DNA of 64,000 bases from Chitinivorax sp. PXF-14 (GCF_040812015.1 NZ_JBFNXJ010000003.1:186001-250000); one strand, 5' to 3'. Positions 27,696-37,192 are shown, counted from the stretch's first letter. A program made the numbers and translations. The notes: generated from the letters alone by a model not told the origin.

Positions 27696-28466
27696 TCACA
27701 CCAGCAGGTAGCCGCCGTCCACATTGAGGCAGGTGCCCGTGGTGTAGCTCGCCGCCGGCGATACCAGATAGAGCACGGCGCCGGCCATCTCGTCCGGTTG
27801 CGCCACGCGGTTCATCGGGATGTGTTCGAGCGCCTTTTCGAGAATCGCCGGGTTCTTCACCAGCGCGGCGGCAAACTTGGTATCGGTGGCGCCGGGCAGC
27901 AAGGCGTTGACGCGCACGCCGATCGGCGCGCATTCCTTGGCGAAGGCCTTGGTCATCGAGATGACGGCCGCCTTGGTGATCGAGTAGATGCCCTGGAACA
28001 CGCCCGGGATCATGCCGTTGACCGATGCCACGTTGACGATCGCGCCACCGCCGTGCGCTGCCATCAGCTTGGCGCCGTAGGACGACATGAAGAAATAGCC
28101 GCGGATGTTGACGTCGACTGTCTTCTGGAAGGCGCTCACGTCGGTATCGACGATCGGGCCGAAATGCGGGTTGGCCGCCGCGTTGTTGACGAGGATGTCG
28201 AGCCGGCCGTGCTTGTCTTCGATGCTCTTGAAGATGGCCTCGATCTGCTCCATCTCGCCGATGTGGCAGGCCATCGCCTCGGCCGAGCCGCCGGCCGCCT
28301 TGATCGCCTCGACCACGTCGAGGCAGGCCTCGATCTTGCGGCTCGACACGATCACGTGCGCGCCATGGGCCGCCAGCAGCTTGGCCGTGCTCTCGCCGAT
28401 GCCGCGGCTCGCGCCGGTGACGAGGGCAATCTTGCCGGACAGGTCGAAGGTATTGGGGGTAGCCAT
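27696..28466 (-). CDS. Short-chain dehydrogenase/reductase (SDR)
   Basis: A 256-residue classic SDR with TGASRGIGESTAKLL near residue 17, NNAAANPHFGP, the catalytic Ser in NVASVNGMIPG, YSITK for Tyr/Lys (GIYSITKAAVISMTK), and the C-terminal TGTCLNVDGGYLL. Arg after beta-2 (VSSRKIE) suggests NADP preference. A GGAG site lies 10 bases upstream of the start. The 110-base gap downstream to the thioesterase shows no clear terminator. An equivalent SDR occurs near the APH kinase/ACAD pair in levulinate-type operons. Confidence 0.9.
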   Translation of the reverse strand: MATPNTFDLSGKIALVTGASRGIGESTAKLLAAHGAHVIVSSRKIEACLDVVEAIKAAGGSAEAMACHIGEMEQIEAIFKSIEDKHGRLDILVNNAAANPHFGPIVDTDVSAFQKTVDVNIRGYFFMSSYGAKLMAAHGGGAIVNVASVNGMIPGVFQGIYSITKAAVISMTKAFAKECAPIGVRVNALLPGATDTKFAAALVKNPAILEKALEHIPMNRVAQPDEMAGAVLYLVSPAASYTTGTCLNVDGGYLLV

Positions 28467-28484
28467 CAGTGGTCTCCTCGTGGG

Positions 28485-29180
28485 CTATCGATAGGTAATC
28501 AGTTGCGGGTCGCCGGCCGCGTCGAGATGCGGGAAGGCGTTGACGGTACCGACGCTGACCTGGCCCGGGCGGTACATGAGCCGGGTGATGCCGGTATTGG
28601 CGAGCGTCCAGTTCAGATCGAATATCTTGCGGTCGGGAATGCCGAGCAGCTGCTGCACGATCACCGAGATCGGCCCGCCCGAGGTGAACACCCAGGTCGT
28701 GCCTTCGGCCGCCTGCGCGGTCAGCTCGGCCAGTGCCGCGTTGCAGCGGGTCTTGAAGCCGGCCCACGACTCCGCATAGTCGTCATGCGCGCCACCGACC
28801 CAGCGCGCCACGGCAGCGGTGAACACCTGCTGGAAGGCCTGGCGCGGGTTGCCCGAGTCGGCCAGGAATTGCCCCAGTGCGGCACGGTCATCGAACTCGG
28901 GGCGATAGCGCACCAGCACCTCGTGATGATCGAACTCGTCGAAGCCCTGGCCGATCTGCCACTCGCCGGCATAGCCGCCGGGCAGTGCGTCGAGGCAGGC
29001 TTCGGCAGTCTGCCGGTGGCGTTTGAGCGAGCCGGCCACCACGCGCGCGGGGCGCTGGCCGCAGCGGTGCAGCCAGTCGCCGAGCAGGCGCGACTGCTGT
29101 TCGCCCAGGGGCGAGAGCTGGTCGTAGTCCTCGGCGCCGAAGCTGGCCTGACCGTGGCGAATCAGGTAGATCGCTGGCAT
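28485..29180 (-). CDS. Histidine phosphatase family protein
   Basis: A 231-residue phosphoglycerate-mutase-like phosphatase. The RHG motif is in YLIRHGQASFGAEDYDQLS (catalytic His9), the second Arg in GSLKRHRQTAEA, and the late His/Gly segment in WVFTSGGPISVIVQQLLG, where the usual second catalytic His is replaced (SGG instead of SHG). That change could weaken activity. The start at 29180 is the family's normal N-terminus; the frame stays open far upstream over the kinase gene. It lies nine bases after the DUF1304 gene. Confidence 0.85.
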   Translation of the reverse strand: MPAIYLIRHGQASFGAEDYDQLSPLGEQQSRLLGDWLHRCGQRPARVVAGSLKRHRQTAEACLDALPGGYAGEWQIGQGFDEFDHHEVLVRYRPEFDDRAALGQFLADSGNPRQAFQQVFTAAVARWVGGAHDDYAESWAGFKTRCNAALAELTAQAAEGTTWVFTSGGPISVIVQQLLGIPDRKIFDLNWTLANTGITRLMYRPGQVSVGTVNAFPHLDAAGDPQLITYR

Positions 29181-29188
29181 CGCGCGCC

Positions 29189-29551
29189 TCAGCCGGCCAG
29201 CAGCGCGCCGAGCGCCAGCAGGGCCGGCACCCCCTGAATGAACAGGATCGAGCGCTTGGCGGTGAGCCCGCCGTAGATGCCGGCAACCAGTACGCAGGCG
29301 GCGAAGAACAGCTGAATCTGGTGGCCGAACGCCGCATTCGGGTGCAGCAGCCCCCACACCAGGCCGGCGGCCAGGAAGCCGTTGTACAAGCCCTGATTGG
29401 CCGCCAGCGCCTTCGACTGCTCGGCGAAATCGGCGGTCAGGCCGAACACCTTGCGCCCCTTGGGCTTGGTCCACAAAAACATCTCGAGCACCAGGATGTA
29501 AACGTGCTCGATCGCCACCAGCCCAACCAATATCTTGCTCAGCATCTCCAT
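29189..29551 (-). CDS. DUF1304 integral membrane protein
   Basis: A 120-residue inner-membrane protein with four hydrophobic helices. The N-terminal pattern ILVGLVAIEHVYILVLEMFLWTKPKGRKVFGL and the following NQGLYNGFLAAGLVWGL are the hallmarks of DUF1304. Function is unknown. It lies between the phosphotransferase and histidine phosphatase genes with 8- to 18-base spacing, so it is co-transcribed with them. Confidence 0.88.
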   Translation of the reverse strand: MEMLSKILVGLVAIEHVYILVLEMFLWTKPKGRKVFGLTADFAEQSKALAANQGLYNGFLAAGLVWGLLHPNAAFGHQIQLFFAACVLVAGIYGGLTAKRSILFIQGVPALLALGALLAG

Positions 29552-29569
29552 GATTTTTCTCTTTTTGGC

Positions 29570-30640
29570 TTACAGGGTGGATTGGGAAATCAGGCGCTGG
29601 CAGCGCTGTTCGAGGTAGTTGGCGATACCGCCGAACATCGCGAACTGCGGGTTCTTGGCCTGGCCTTCCTGGTAGCGGCGATAGATCTGCTGCACGATCA
29701 CCGCGAGGCGGAACAGGCCGTAGATCGCGTAGAAATCGAAGTTGTCGACGTGGTAGCCGGTCTTCTCGCCGTAGTAGTCGATCACTTCCTGGCGCGTCAG
29801 CATGCCCGGTGCGTTGGTCGGCTGGCGGCGCATCTGCTGGAAGATCGGGTCGTCGTCGGCCTGCACCCAGTAGGCGAGCGTGTTGCCGAGATCCATCAGC
29901 GGGTCGCCCAGCGTGGCCATTTCCCAGTCGAGCACGCCGATCACCTCGAACGGGTTGTCCGGGTTCAGCACCACGTTGTCGAAACGGTAATCGTTGTGGA
30001 TCAGGCAGGTGGCGACGTCTTTCGCCGGCTGCTTGGCCTTGAGCCAGGCCATCACGGCTTCGAAATCGCCGACATCCTCGGTGCGCGCCTGGCGGAAGCG
30101 TTCGCTCCAGCCGTCGATCTGGCGCGCGACATAGCCCTCGCCCTTGCCGAGGTGATCGAGGCCGGCCTGCTTGTAATCGACCTGGTGCAGCTCGATCATC
30201 TTGTCGATGACGTTGAGGCACAGCTTGCGCGTGTCTTCCTCGTTGAGTGCCAGCCCCTTGGGCAGGTTCTGGCGCGGGATGATGCCCTTGATGCGGTCCA
30301 TCACGTAGAAGTCGCAGCCCATCACCGACTGGTCCTCGCAGAAGGCGACGACATCGGGCACATAGCGGTAGACCGGCTTCAGTGCCGCCATGATGCGTGC
30401 CTCGCGTGCCATGTCGTGCGCCGACTTGGCGCGGTGGCCGAATGGCGGACGGCGCAGGATCAGGTCGCGGTTGGCATAGCGCACCAGATAGGTCAGGTTG
30501 GATGCCCCGCCGGGGAATTGGGTGATCTCGGGCGCACCGTCGAGCCCGCTCGCATGCCGTTTGATGAAAGCATCGACCGCCGTTGCGTCGAGCTCCTCGC
30601 CCGCGCGCACCGCGACGGCCTGGTCAATCAGTTGTTCCAT
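29570..30640 (-). CDS. APH-type kinase, ACAD10/11 kinase-domain-like
   Basis: A 356-residue aminoglycoside-phosphotransferase-fold kinase. It shows the nucleotide-loop FPGGASNLTYLVRY with the ATP lysine replaced by Arg-rich LILRRPPFG, catalytic LIHNDYRFDNVVLNP and metal-binding VIGVLDWEMATLGDPLMDLG. This HNDYR...N and DWE pattern belongs to the kinase family fused to acyl-CoA dehydrogenase in animal ACAD10/ACAD11 and standing alone as LvaA in levulinate catabolism. It would phosphorylate the hydroxyl of a hydroxyacyl-CoA. It is followed by DUF1304 and preceded by the matching dehydrogenase, 106 bases away. Confidence 0.87.
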   Translation of the reverse strand: MEQLIDQAVAVRAGEELDATAVDAFIKRHASGLDGAPEITQFPGGASNLTYLVRYANRDLILRRPPFGHRAKSAHDMAREARIMAALKPVYRYVPDVVAFCEDQSVMGCDFYVMDRIKGIIPRQNLPKGLALNEEDTRKLCLNVIDKMIELHQVDYKQAGLDHLGKGEGYVARQIDGWSERFRQARTEDVGDFEAVMAWLKAKQPAKDVATCLIHNDYRFDNVVLNPDNPFEVIGVLDWEMATLGDPLMDLGNTLAYWVQADDDPIFQQMRRQPTNAPGMLTRQEVIDYYGEKTGYHVDNFDFYAIYGLFRLAVIVQQIYRRYQEGQAKNPQFAMFGGIANYLEQRCQRLISQSTL

Positions 30641-30746
30641 GTTTCATCCTTCAATTGGGTCGCAGGCGCTGACCGCCCCGGTTTCCACGCGAGCGACGAG
30701 GCGCCGCGAGGGAAACGGAGTGGTTGCAAGCGCCCATCAGGCTGCG

Positions 30747-31976
30747 TCAGATCTTCACGCCGTACTTGGCCAGCTGCTGCCTCATCTCGAGCTTGGCAAT
30801 CAGGCCGCGATGCACCTCGTCCGGGCCATCAGCCAGGCGCAGCACACGGGCGTAGGCGAACAGGCGTGCCAGCGGCACGTCGTCGGACACCCCCATACCA
30901 CCGTGAATCTGCACTGCAGCGTCGATCACCTGCTGCGCCATGCTCGGCGCCACTACCTTGATCTGCGAAATCTCGCTCATCGCGCCCTTCACGCCGACGG
31001 TATCCATCATCCACGCGGCCTTCAACGTCAACAGACGCGCCTGCTCGATGGCCATGCGGGCATTGGCGATCACGTCCGGGTTGCCGCCGAGGCGGGCCAG
31101 CGGCTTGCCGAATGCGACACGGGTGGCGGCGCGCTTGCACATCAGTTCGAGCGCCATCTCGGCCGCGCCGATGGCACGCATGCAGTGGTGAATGCGGCCT
31201 GGGCCGAGGCGGCCCTGCGCGATCTCGAAGCCACGGCCGGGGCCGGCAATGAAGGCTGACAAGGGCAGGCGGACATTGGTGAAGCTGACCTCGCCGTGAC
31301 CGTGCGGCTCGTCGAAGGCGCCGAACACCGGCAGCATGCGCTCGATCTTCACGCCCGGCGTGTCGAGCGGCACCAGCACCATCGAGTGCTGGCGGTGCTT
31401 GTCGGCATTCGGGTCGGTCAGCCCCATGAAGATCAGCACCCGGCAATGCGGGTGGCCGATGCCGGAGCTCCACCACTTGCGGCCGTTCAGCACCACCTCG
31501 TCGCCATCGACGATGGCGGTGGCTTCCATATTGGTGGCATCGCTCGATGCGACACCGGGCTCGGTCATGCAGAAGGCGGAGCGGACAGTGCCGTCCAGCA
31601 AGGGCTTGAGCCACTGCTCCTGCTGCTCGGCCGAGCCGTACTTGACCAGCACTTCCATATTGCCGGTGTCGGGTGCTGCGCAGTTGAAGATCTCGGCAGA
31701 AAACCCAGCGCGGCCGGTGATCTCGGCCAGCGGCGCATATTCGACGTTGGAGAGGCCGGCGCCGTGCTCATCCGGCAGGAACAGGTTCCACAGTCCGGCA
31801 TCCTTGGCCTTCTGCTTCAGGCTTTCCATGACGGCCGGCTGGCGCCACAGGGTCCAGTCGGCGCCGGTCGGCAGCTGTGCGTAGTAATCAACCTCGGCCG
31901 GCAGCACGTGCTCCTGCATGAAGGCGTTCATGCGGGCGATGTAGTCGGCCGCTTTGGGGGAATGGGCGAAATCCAT
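30747..31976 (-). CDS. Acyl-CoA dehydrogenase, ACAD10/11-like
   Basis: A 409-residue acyl-CoA dehydrogenase. Motifs include [46 protein letters not shown], the C-terminal [34 protein letters not shown] and [13 protein letters not shown]. The WWSSGIG variant and the long ADGPDEVH end are those of the ACAD10/11-type enzymes. ATG 31976 follows AGGAGCTACC. It lies upstream of the APH kinase gene, and the two proteins together reproduce the domains of fused ACAD11, where the enzyme eliminates phosphate to give an enoyl-CoA. The divergent LysR gene starts 93 bases away. Confidence 0.9.
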   Translation of the reverse strand: MDFAHSPKAADYIARMNAFMQEHVLPAEVDYYAQLPTGADWTLWRQPAVMESLKQKAKDAGLWNLFLPDEHGAGLSNVEYAPLAEITGRAGFSAEIFNCAAPDTGNMEVLVKYGSAEQQEQWLKPLLDGTVRSAFCMTEPGVASSDATNMEATAIVDGDEVVLNGRKWWSSGIGHPHCRVLIFMGLTDPNADKHRQHSMVLVPLDTPGVKIERMLPVFGAFDEPHGHGEVSFTNVRLPLSAFIAGPGRGFEIAQGRLGPGRIHHCMRAIGAAEMALELMCKRAATRVAFGKPLARLGGNPDVIANARMAIEQARLLTLKAAWMMDTVGVKGAMSEISQIKVVAPSMAQQVIDAAVQIHGGMGVSDDVPLARLFAYARVLRLADGPDEVHRGLIAKLEMRQQLAKYGVKI

Positions 31977-32029
31977 GGTAGCTCCTGCTCGACAAGTGAT
32001 TTGCGCCAAGCATAGGGAGCGCCATAGAA

Positions 32030-32050
32030 TCAAACAAATGAATAGTTTGA
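32030..32050. promoter_or_regulatory. Putative LysR operator between the acyl-CoA dehydrogenase and LysR genes
   Basis: TCAAAC-N9-GTTTGA is a perfect 6+6 inverted repeat and fits the T-N11-A form of LysR-type sites. It lies 20 bases upstream of the LysR start and 54 bases from the divergent dehydrogenase start, the right place for autoregulation and control of the acyl-CoA run. Confidence 0.5.
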
Positions 32051-32069
32051 ATTAGAGTTAATAAATTTC

Positions 32070-32969
32070 ATGCATATAAGCCGGATCGATTTGAACCTGT
32101 TCGTGGTATTCGACACGATCTACACCGAAGGCACGCTGACACGCGCCGCACACAAGCTCAGCCTGAGCCAGCCGGCGATCAGCCATGCGCTGGCGCGATT
32201 GCGCGAGCTGCTGAACGACCCGCTGTTCACGCGGCAAGGCATGGGCATGGTGCCCACACCGCTGGCTCGCAACCTGATCGGGCCGGTGCGGCAGGCGCTG
32301 CAGACGCTCGAAATCAGCCTGCACGAGCAGGCCAGCTTCGACCCGCTGAGCACGCAGCGCACCTTCATTCTCGGCCTGCGCGACGTGCTCGAAGCCACCG
32401 CCCTGCCGCCGCTGCTCGCCCACCTGCAGCAGAACGCGCCGCACATCGACATCGCCAGCGTGCGCGTCGACCGCAACGAGATCGAGGCCGAGCTGGCCGC
32501 CGGCACGCTCGACCTGGTGGTGGACATCCCGATGCCGATGAGCCACGACATCCGCCAGAAACGACTGTCGCGCGACCGCCTGGTGGTGGTGGTGAACGCC
32601 GATCACCCGATCATCCGCGACGCGCTCGACCTCGACACCTATCTCGAGCAGCCGCACGTGCTGGTGTCGTCGCGCCGCAAGGGGCCGGGCCTGGAGGATT
32701 TCGAGCTGAACCGCCAGGGCCTGCGCCGCCGCATCGCGCTGCGCTGCCAGCACTATTTCGCCGCCAGCCGCGTGGTGAGCCAGACCGACTACCTGCTGAC
32801 CATGCCCGAGCAGTACGCACGCGTCGCCAACCAGCAGTTCAATAATCGCCTGTTCGAGTTCCCGCTCAACGTGCCGCGGCTCGACGTGCACCTGTACTGG
32901 CACGCCAATGTCGAGAGCGACCCGGCCAACCGATGGCTGCGCGAGCAGATATCGACGCTGTTTGCCTAA
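32070..32969 (+). CDS. LysR-family transcriptional regulator
   Basis: A 299-residue LysR regulator. The winged helix-turn-helix (about 6-65) reads IDLNLFVVFDTIYTEGTLTRAAHKLSLSQ, then PAISHALARLRELLNDPLFTRQGM. The effector-binding domain (about 92-299) resembles the NodD/NahR/LinR subgroup, with RTFILGLRDVLEATALPPLL. It diverges from the dehydrogenase gene and is the obvious candidate to control the minus-strand acyl-CoA cluster. Its stop overlaps the convergent DUF456 gene by four bases. Confidence 0.92.
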   Translation: MHISRIDLNLFVVFDTIYTEGTLTRAAHKLSLSQPAISHALARLRELLNDPLFTRQGMGMVPTPLARNLIGPVRQALQTLEISLHEQASFDPLSTQRTFILGLRDVLEATALPPLLAHLQQNAPHIDIASVRVDRNEIEAELAAGTLDLVVDIPMPMSHDIRQKRLSRDRLVVVVNADHPIIRDALDLDTYLEQPHVLVSSRRKGPGLEDFELNRQGLRRRIALRCQHYFAASRVVSQTDYLLTMPEQYARVANQQFNNRLFEFPLNVPRLDVHLYWHANVESDPANRWLREQISTLFA

Positions 32970-33451
32970 ACCAGCAGCGCAAAACCGAACACGCCGAGTA
33001 TCGTGAACGCCAGCGCGATCTTGGCCGCCATGCCCAGTACCAGCCCCAGCCAGGCGGCGACGCCGACCTTGCCGGCGCGCAGCAGGTCGCGCTCGGCCAG
33101 GTATTCGCCGATTGCCGCGCCGATGAAAGGGCCGAGCACGATGCCCGGCAAGCCGCCGAGGACGCCGACCAGCGAGCCCAGCGTAGCACCCCACACGGCC
33201 TTGCCGCTGGCGCCGGCACGCTTGGCGCCGAGGCTGCCGGCAACGAAGTCGGCCAGCTGGCCGAGCAGCACCAGGAACCCGAGCAGCGCAAGCGTGGCGA
33301 TGCCGACCTTGCTGAAGTGATCCACCCAGGCACCGAGCACCATGCCGGCCAGCATCAGCGGCATGCCGGGCAACAACGGCACGAGGTTGCCGACGAAGCC
33401 CACGACAATCATGGCAATGGCGAGCCCCCACCACAGCAGTTCCAATCCCAT
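32966..33451 (-). CDS. DUF456 integral membrane protein
   Basis: A 161-residue inner-membrane protein with about four to five helices. The stretches VGNLVPLLPGMPLMLAGMVLG, LLGQLADFVAGSLGAKRAGASG and PGIVLGPFIGAAIGEYLAERD are characteristic of DUF456, with Gly-zipper-like repeats. Function is unknown. It starts nine bases after the alkyltransferase-like gene and is probably co-transcribed with it. Confidence 0.9.
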   Translation of the reverse strand: MGLELLWWGLAIAMIVVGFVGNLVPLLPGMPLMLAGMVLGAWVDHFSKVGIATLALLGFLVLLGQLADFVAGSLGAKRAGASGKAVWGATLGSLVGVLGGLPGIVLGPFIGAAIGEYLAERDLLRAGKVGVAAWLGLVLGMAAKIALAFTILGVFGFALLV

Positions 33452-33460
33452 GCCCTCGCC

Positions 33461-33790
33461 TCAGTCCTGCCGCGGCCAGCCGTGGCGCCTGAAATCGACG
33501 CGGCCACTGGCGTCGAAGGCCACGCCCTCTTCTTCGAGCAGCAGGCGCTGGTACTCGTCGCTGCCGCCGAGCCCGCGCGCGCTGATGCGGCCCTGGCTGT
33601 TGAGCACGCGCCACCACGGCACCTCGCTGCCGTCCGGCAGCGCCTTGAGCGCATGCCCGACCAGGCGCGCGCGGCGCGGCATGCCGGCGAGCTCGGCGAT
33701 GCGCCCGTAAGTGCATACGCAGCCGGCCGGAATCGTGCGGATGACGCTGTAGAAGCGTTCGAATGGAGCCATCTGTGTCATGACGGACAT
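33461..33790 (-). CDS. Alkyltransferase-like protein (MGMT family, Trp in place of Cys)
   Basis: A 109-residue protein with the DNA-binding domain of O6-alkylguanine transferases. The helix-turn-helix stretch is YGRIAELAGMPRRARLVGHAL. At the active-site position, where MGMT has PCHR, it has PWWRVLNSQGRIS. Trp in place of the acceptor Cys means it cannot remove alkyl groups itself. Such ATL proteins flag O6-alkylguanine for nucleotide excision repair. Starts at 33790, 33781 and 33772 are all possible. Confidence 0.88.
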   Translation of the reverse strand: MSVMTQMAPFERFYSVIRTIPAGCVCTYGRIAELAGMPRRARLVGHALKALPDGSEVPWWRVLNSQGRISARGLGGSDEYQRLLLEEEGVAFDASGRVDFRRHGWPRQD

Positions 33791-33962
33791 GCTATCCCAG
33801 CGCCGGTGGCGGGTCGAGGCAAGGCGTGGGCCTCATCCGCACGGCGGCCCGATCAGGCGCGACACGGCAAGCGTCAGCGCCGACGGGACTTGGCCAGCAC
33901 GTGGGTCATGCCTTGCCCAGGCGAGGTGGGCAGCATGTCGTAGGGAGACATCGGCTGGCTTC

Positions 33963-34904
33963 CTACATCAGGCAGTGATCGATCACCGCGATCTCTTCCG
34001 GCACGTGTTCGTCCGCGAGTGCTTCGCGCAGGTTGATCTCGATGGCGCGACTGATCGATTCGAGCGGCAGGTCGTTGGGGTCGAGCCCGAACGGCTCCTC
34101 GATCTCGTCGCCGAGCGCGTCGAGGCCAAAGAAGGTGTAGGCGACGATGCCGACCACAAAGGGCGTCATGAAGCCGATCGAATCCACCAGGCCGAAAGGC
34201 AGCAGGAAGCAGTATAGATAGGCCGTGCGGTGCAGTAGCAGGGCGTAGGAGAACGGGATCGGCGTATTCTTGATGCGCTCGCAGCCGGCCGCGGCGGAGG
34301 CCATGGCCGACAGCGTGGCATCGAGCGCGGCGGCACGGCAGCCGTCGAGCCGCCCCTCTTGCAGGCATTGCTGCAGATCCTGGCCCATGCACTGCATCAG
34401 CCAGTCCGGTGGGTTCGACGTCTGCGTCAGCCGCCGCGTCTCGTGTTCGGACAACAGCGGGGTGAGCTCATGGTAATCCGTGCTGTCGCGCAGCATGTGG
34501 CGCAGTGCGTGCACGAAGGCGATGGTCCGGTAGACCATGCGTACCCGCACGTCGGACAGGCCGTTGCTGGCCAGCATCGGCGTGGGCATGTCGATCAGGC
34601 TCTGGCATTGCCGCGCCAGGCTGCGGCTGCGGTGCACGAGCTCGCCCCACAGTTTGCGTGCCTCCCAGTAGCGGTCGTAGGCCGCCGAATTACGAAAACC
34701 CAGGAAGATGGCGAGCGCCAGCCCAATCAGGCTGAACGGGATGGTGGTCAGCGTGATCTTGAGATGGAACAGCGCGCCGTGGGTGACGGCCACGATGGTG
34801 GCGACGAGGGTGTTCGCGAGCAGCGGGCCGCGTATCTGCGGCAGGATGGAGCCGCGCAGGACAAAAAACAGGCGGAAACCAGAGGGGCGGTCGCGGACGA
34901 TCAT
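33963..34904 (-). CDS. Bestrophin-like (YneE/UPF0187) membrane channel
   Basis: A 313-residue membrane protein of the bacterial bestrophin homologue family, which form pentameric ion channels. N-terminal basic segment MIVRDRPSGFRLFFVLRGS, then helices about 22-45 and 55-72, with the signature FLGFRNSAAYDRYWEARKLWGELVHRSR. A second helical pair lies near 225-265 (YCFLLPFGLVDSIGFMTPFVVGIVAYTFFGLDALGDEIEEPFG), ending in the cytosolic tail DPNDLPLESISRAIE. The family motif is well kept. It is separated from ilvD by a strong terminator, so it is a single gene. The 172-base downstream gap shows nothing notable. Confidence 0.9.
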   Translation of the reverse strand: MIVRDRPSGFRLFFVLRGSILPQIRGPLLANTLVATIVAVTHGALFHLKITLTTIPFSLIGLALAIFLGFRNSAAYDRYWEARKLWGELVHRSRSLARQCQSLIDMPTPMLASNGLSDVRVRMVYRTIAFVHALRHMLRDSTDYHELTPLLSEHETRRLTQTSNPPDWLMQCMGQDLQQCLQEGRLDGCRAAALDATLSAMASAAAGCERIKNTPIPFSYALLLHRTAYLYCFLLPFGLVDSIGFMTPFVVGIVAYTFFGLDALGDEIEEPFGLDPNDLPLESISRAIEINLREALADEHVPEEIAVIDHCLM

Positions 34905-34961
34905 GTAACGCTAAATCCGTTCAAAAACATCAAACAGCCCGGCTTGACGGGCCTTGCCATG

Positions 34962-34986
34962 AAAAATGCCGCCCTGCGGGCGGCAT
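34962..34986 (-). terminator. Intrinsic terminator of ilvD
   Basis: Read on the minus strand, ATGCCGCCC-GCA-GGGCGGCAT is a perfect 9-bp stem with a 3-base loop followed by a T-run, 17 bases after the ilvD stop. Confidence 0.9.
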
Positions 34987-35003
34987 CCTCTCGGAGCTTG
35001 GTC

Positions 35004-36863
35004 TTACTTGCGTTCGACCTGGCTCACATCGCGCACGGCCCCGGTGTCGGCCGAGGTCGTCATCGCCGCGTAGGCGCGCAGCGCGGGCGACACGTAGCGC
35101 TGGCGGTTGACCGGCTTCCACGCGTCGCGGCCCTTGGCTTCCATCGCGGCGCGGCGGGCGGCGATTTCCGCGTCGTCCACACGCAGGCTGATGCCGCGGT
35201 TCGGGATGTCGATATCGATCATGTCGCCTTCGTTGACGAGGCCGATCACGCCGCCCTCAGCCGCTTCCGGGCTGACGTGGCCGATCGACAGGCCCGAGGT
35301 GCCGCCGGAGAAGCGGCCGTCGGTCAACAGGGCGCATTCCTTGCCCAGGCCCTTGGATTTCAGGTAGCTGGTCGGATACAGCATTTCCTGCATGCCCGGG
35401 CCGCCCTTCGGGCCTTCGTAGCGGATCACGACGATATCGCCGGCCACGATCCGGTCGGCGAGAATTGCTTCAACCGCCGCATCCTGGCTCTCGAACACGC
35501 GCGCACGGCCGCTGAACTTGAGGATGGAGTCATCGACACCGGCCGTCTTCACGATGCAGCCGCGCTCGGCGATATTGCCGGTCAGCACGGCCAGGCCGCC
35601 GTCCTGCGAGTAGGCGTTGGCCTTGTCGCGGATGCAGCCTTCGGCGCGGTCATCGTCAAGCTCGGGGTAGCGCATGCTCTGGCTGAACGCGATGGTGGTT
35701 GCGACGCCGCCGGGCGCGGCGCGGTAGAAGGTCTTGGCCGCGTCATCGACGCTCGGGCGCTTGATGTCCCACTTGTCGAGCGCGTCGGCCATGGTCGGGG
35801 CGTGGACGGTTTTGGCATCGCGGTTGATCAGGCCGGCGCGGTCCAGCTCGCCGAGGATGCCGATCACGCCACCGGCGCGGTGCACGTCTTCCATGTGGTA
35901 TTTCTGCGTCGCCGGGGCAACCTTGCTGAGGCAGGGCACACGGCGTGAGACGCGGTCGATGTCCTTCATCGTGAACGGCACACCGGCTTCATGAGCGGCA
36001 GCCAGCAGATGCAGCACGGTGTTGGTCGAGCCGCCCATGGCGACATCGAGGCTCATCGCGTTTTCGAAGGCATCGAAGGTGGCGATCGCGCGCGGCAGCA
36101 CCGAGGCGTCGTCCTGCTCGTAGTAGCGCTTGGCCAGCTCGACGATGGTGCGGCCAGCTTTCAGGAACAGTTCCTTGCGGTCGCCGTGGGTGGCGAGCAG
36201 CGAGCCGTTGCCGGGCAAGGACAAGCCCAGCGCTTCGGTCAGGCAGTTCATCGAGTTGGCGGTGAACATGCCGGAACAGGAGCCGCAGGTCGGGCAGGCG
36301 GAGCGCTCGATCACGGCGACTTCCTCGTCGCTGACCTTGCTGTCGGCGGCTTCGACCATCGCGTCGACCAGGTCGAGATTGCGCTCGACGCCGCGCCAGT
36401 TGACCTTGCCCGCTTCCATCGGCCCGCCGGATACGAACACGACCGGGATATTGAGGCGCAGCGCGGCCATCAGCATCCCTGGGGTGATCTTGTCGCAGTT
36501 CGAGATGCACACCAGCGCATCAGCGGTGTGGGCGTTGACCATGTATTCGACCGAATCGGCGATCAGGTCGCGGCTCGGCAGCGAGTACAGCATGCCGCCG
36601 TGGCCCATGGCGATGCCGTCATCGACGGCGATGGTGTTGAATTCCTTGGCCACGCCGCCGGCCTTCTCGATCTCGCGCGCCACCAGCTGCCCCATGTTCT
36701 GCAGGTGCACGTGGCCCGGCACGAACTGGGTGAAGGAGTTGGCGATCGCGATGATCGGCTTGTTGTTGAAATCCTCGTCCTTCATGCCGGTGGCGCGCCA
36801 CAGGGCGCGGGCGCCGGCCATGTTGCGGCCGTGGGTGGATGTGCGGGAACGGTAAGCGGGCAT
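35004..36863 (-). CDS. ilvD: Dihydroxy-acid dehydratase IlvD
   Basis: IlvD dehydrates dihydroxy acids to the 2-keto acid precursors of valine, isoleucine and leucine, using an Fe-S cluster. The 619-residue product starts [26 protein letters not shown], the typical N-terminus, which fixes the start at 36863 (GAGGTT upstream). Cluster cysteines lie in [11 protein letters not shown] and [17 protein letters not shown]. The C-terminal [20 protein letters not shown] holds substrate-binding residues. This length matches the IlvD class with a [4Fe-4S] cluster as in E. coli. ilvA lies separately at 48603. Confidence 0.97.
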   Translation of the reverse strand: MPAYRSRTSTHGRNMAGARALWRATGMKDEDFNNKPIIAIANSFTQFVPGHVHLQNMGQLVAREIEKAGGVAKEFNTIAVDDGIAMGHGGMLYSLPSRDLIADSVEYMVNAHTADALVCISNCDKITPGMLMAALRLNIPVVFVSGGPMEAGKVNWRGVERNLDLVDAMVEAADSKVSDEEVAVIERSACPTCGSCSGMFTANSMNCLTEALGLSLPGNGSLLATHGDRKELFLKAGRTIVELAKRYYEQDDASVLPRAIATFDAFENAMSLDVAMGGSTNTVLHLLAAAHEAGVPFTMKDIDRVSRRVPCLSKVAPATQKYHMEDVHRAGGVIGILGELDRAGLINRDAKTVHAPTMADALDKWDIKRPSVDDAAKTFYRAAPGGVATTIAFSQSMRYPELDDDRAEGCIRDKANAYSQDGGLAVLTGNIAERGCIVKTAGVDDSILKFSGRARVFESQDAAVEAILADRIVAGDIVVIRYEGPKGGPGMQEMLYPTSYLKSKGLGKECALLTDGRFSGGTSGLSIGHVSPEAAEGGVIGLVNEGDMIDIDIPNRGISLRVDDAEIAARRAAMEAKGRDAWKPVNRQRYVSPALRAYAAMTTSADTGAVRDVSQVERK

Positions 36864-37192
36864 GGCAACCTCAAACGGAATCGGGTGTATCAATACGTAC
36901 GGCCCGCAACGGGCGGGCATTCACGGCGTCGCGACTGGGCGACGATACGGCGGGGTAGGCCGGAAACGGCAGGGTCTCGGCACGGGTAGGCCTGACGCGG
37001 CGCCAAACAAGGGATGGGGAAGATTGTAACAAAAACAGGGCGCCGCCGAATGCGCAGTTCTACCGAAGGCAGAGGCAAAACTGTGACGGTGCATTCAGAT
37101 ACCGTGCAATCCAGTCGCAGCAGCGCGCCGGCCGCTTGCCGCTCATCTGGCGAGCCATACCGCAGTGCAAGCGGCATCGGAGCAAGCCCCCA
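36864..37192. other. Gap between ilvD and the BenE-type gene
   Basis: 329 bases without a convincing gene. It holds the ilvD leader and a candidate extended -10 element on the minus strand at 37023-37031. If that is used, the ilvD leader would be about 150 bases. I see no leader peptide rich in branched-chain residues and no clear attenuator. Confidence 0.6.
37023..37031 (-). promoter_or_regulatory. Candidate extended -10 promoter for ilvD
   Basis: Minus-strand TGTTACAAT matches the extended -10 consensus (TGnTAnAAT). No good -35 lies 17 bases further up, which extended -10 promoters can tolerate. It lies about 160 bases upstream of the ilvD start. Confidence 0.35.

Noticed and set aside
27600-29237. 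545-residue open frame on the plus strand over SDR and phosphatase genes
   Set aside because: Shadow frame; the minus-strand SDR and phosphatase have full family motifs.
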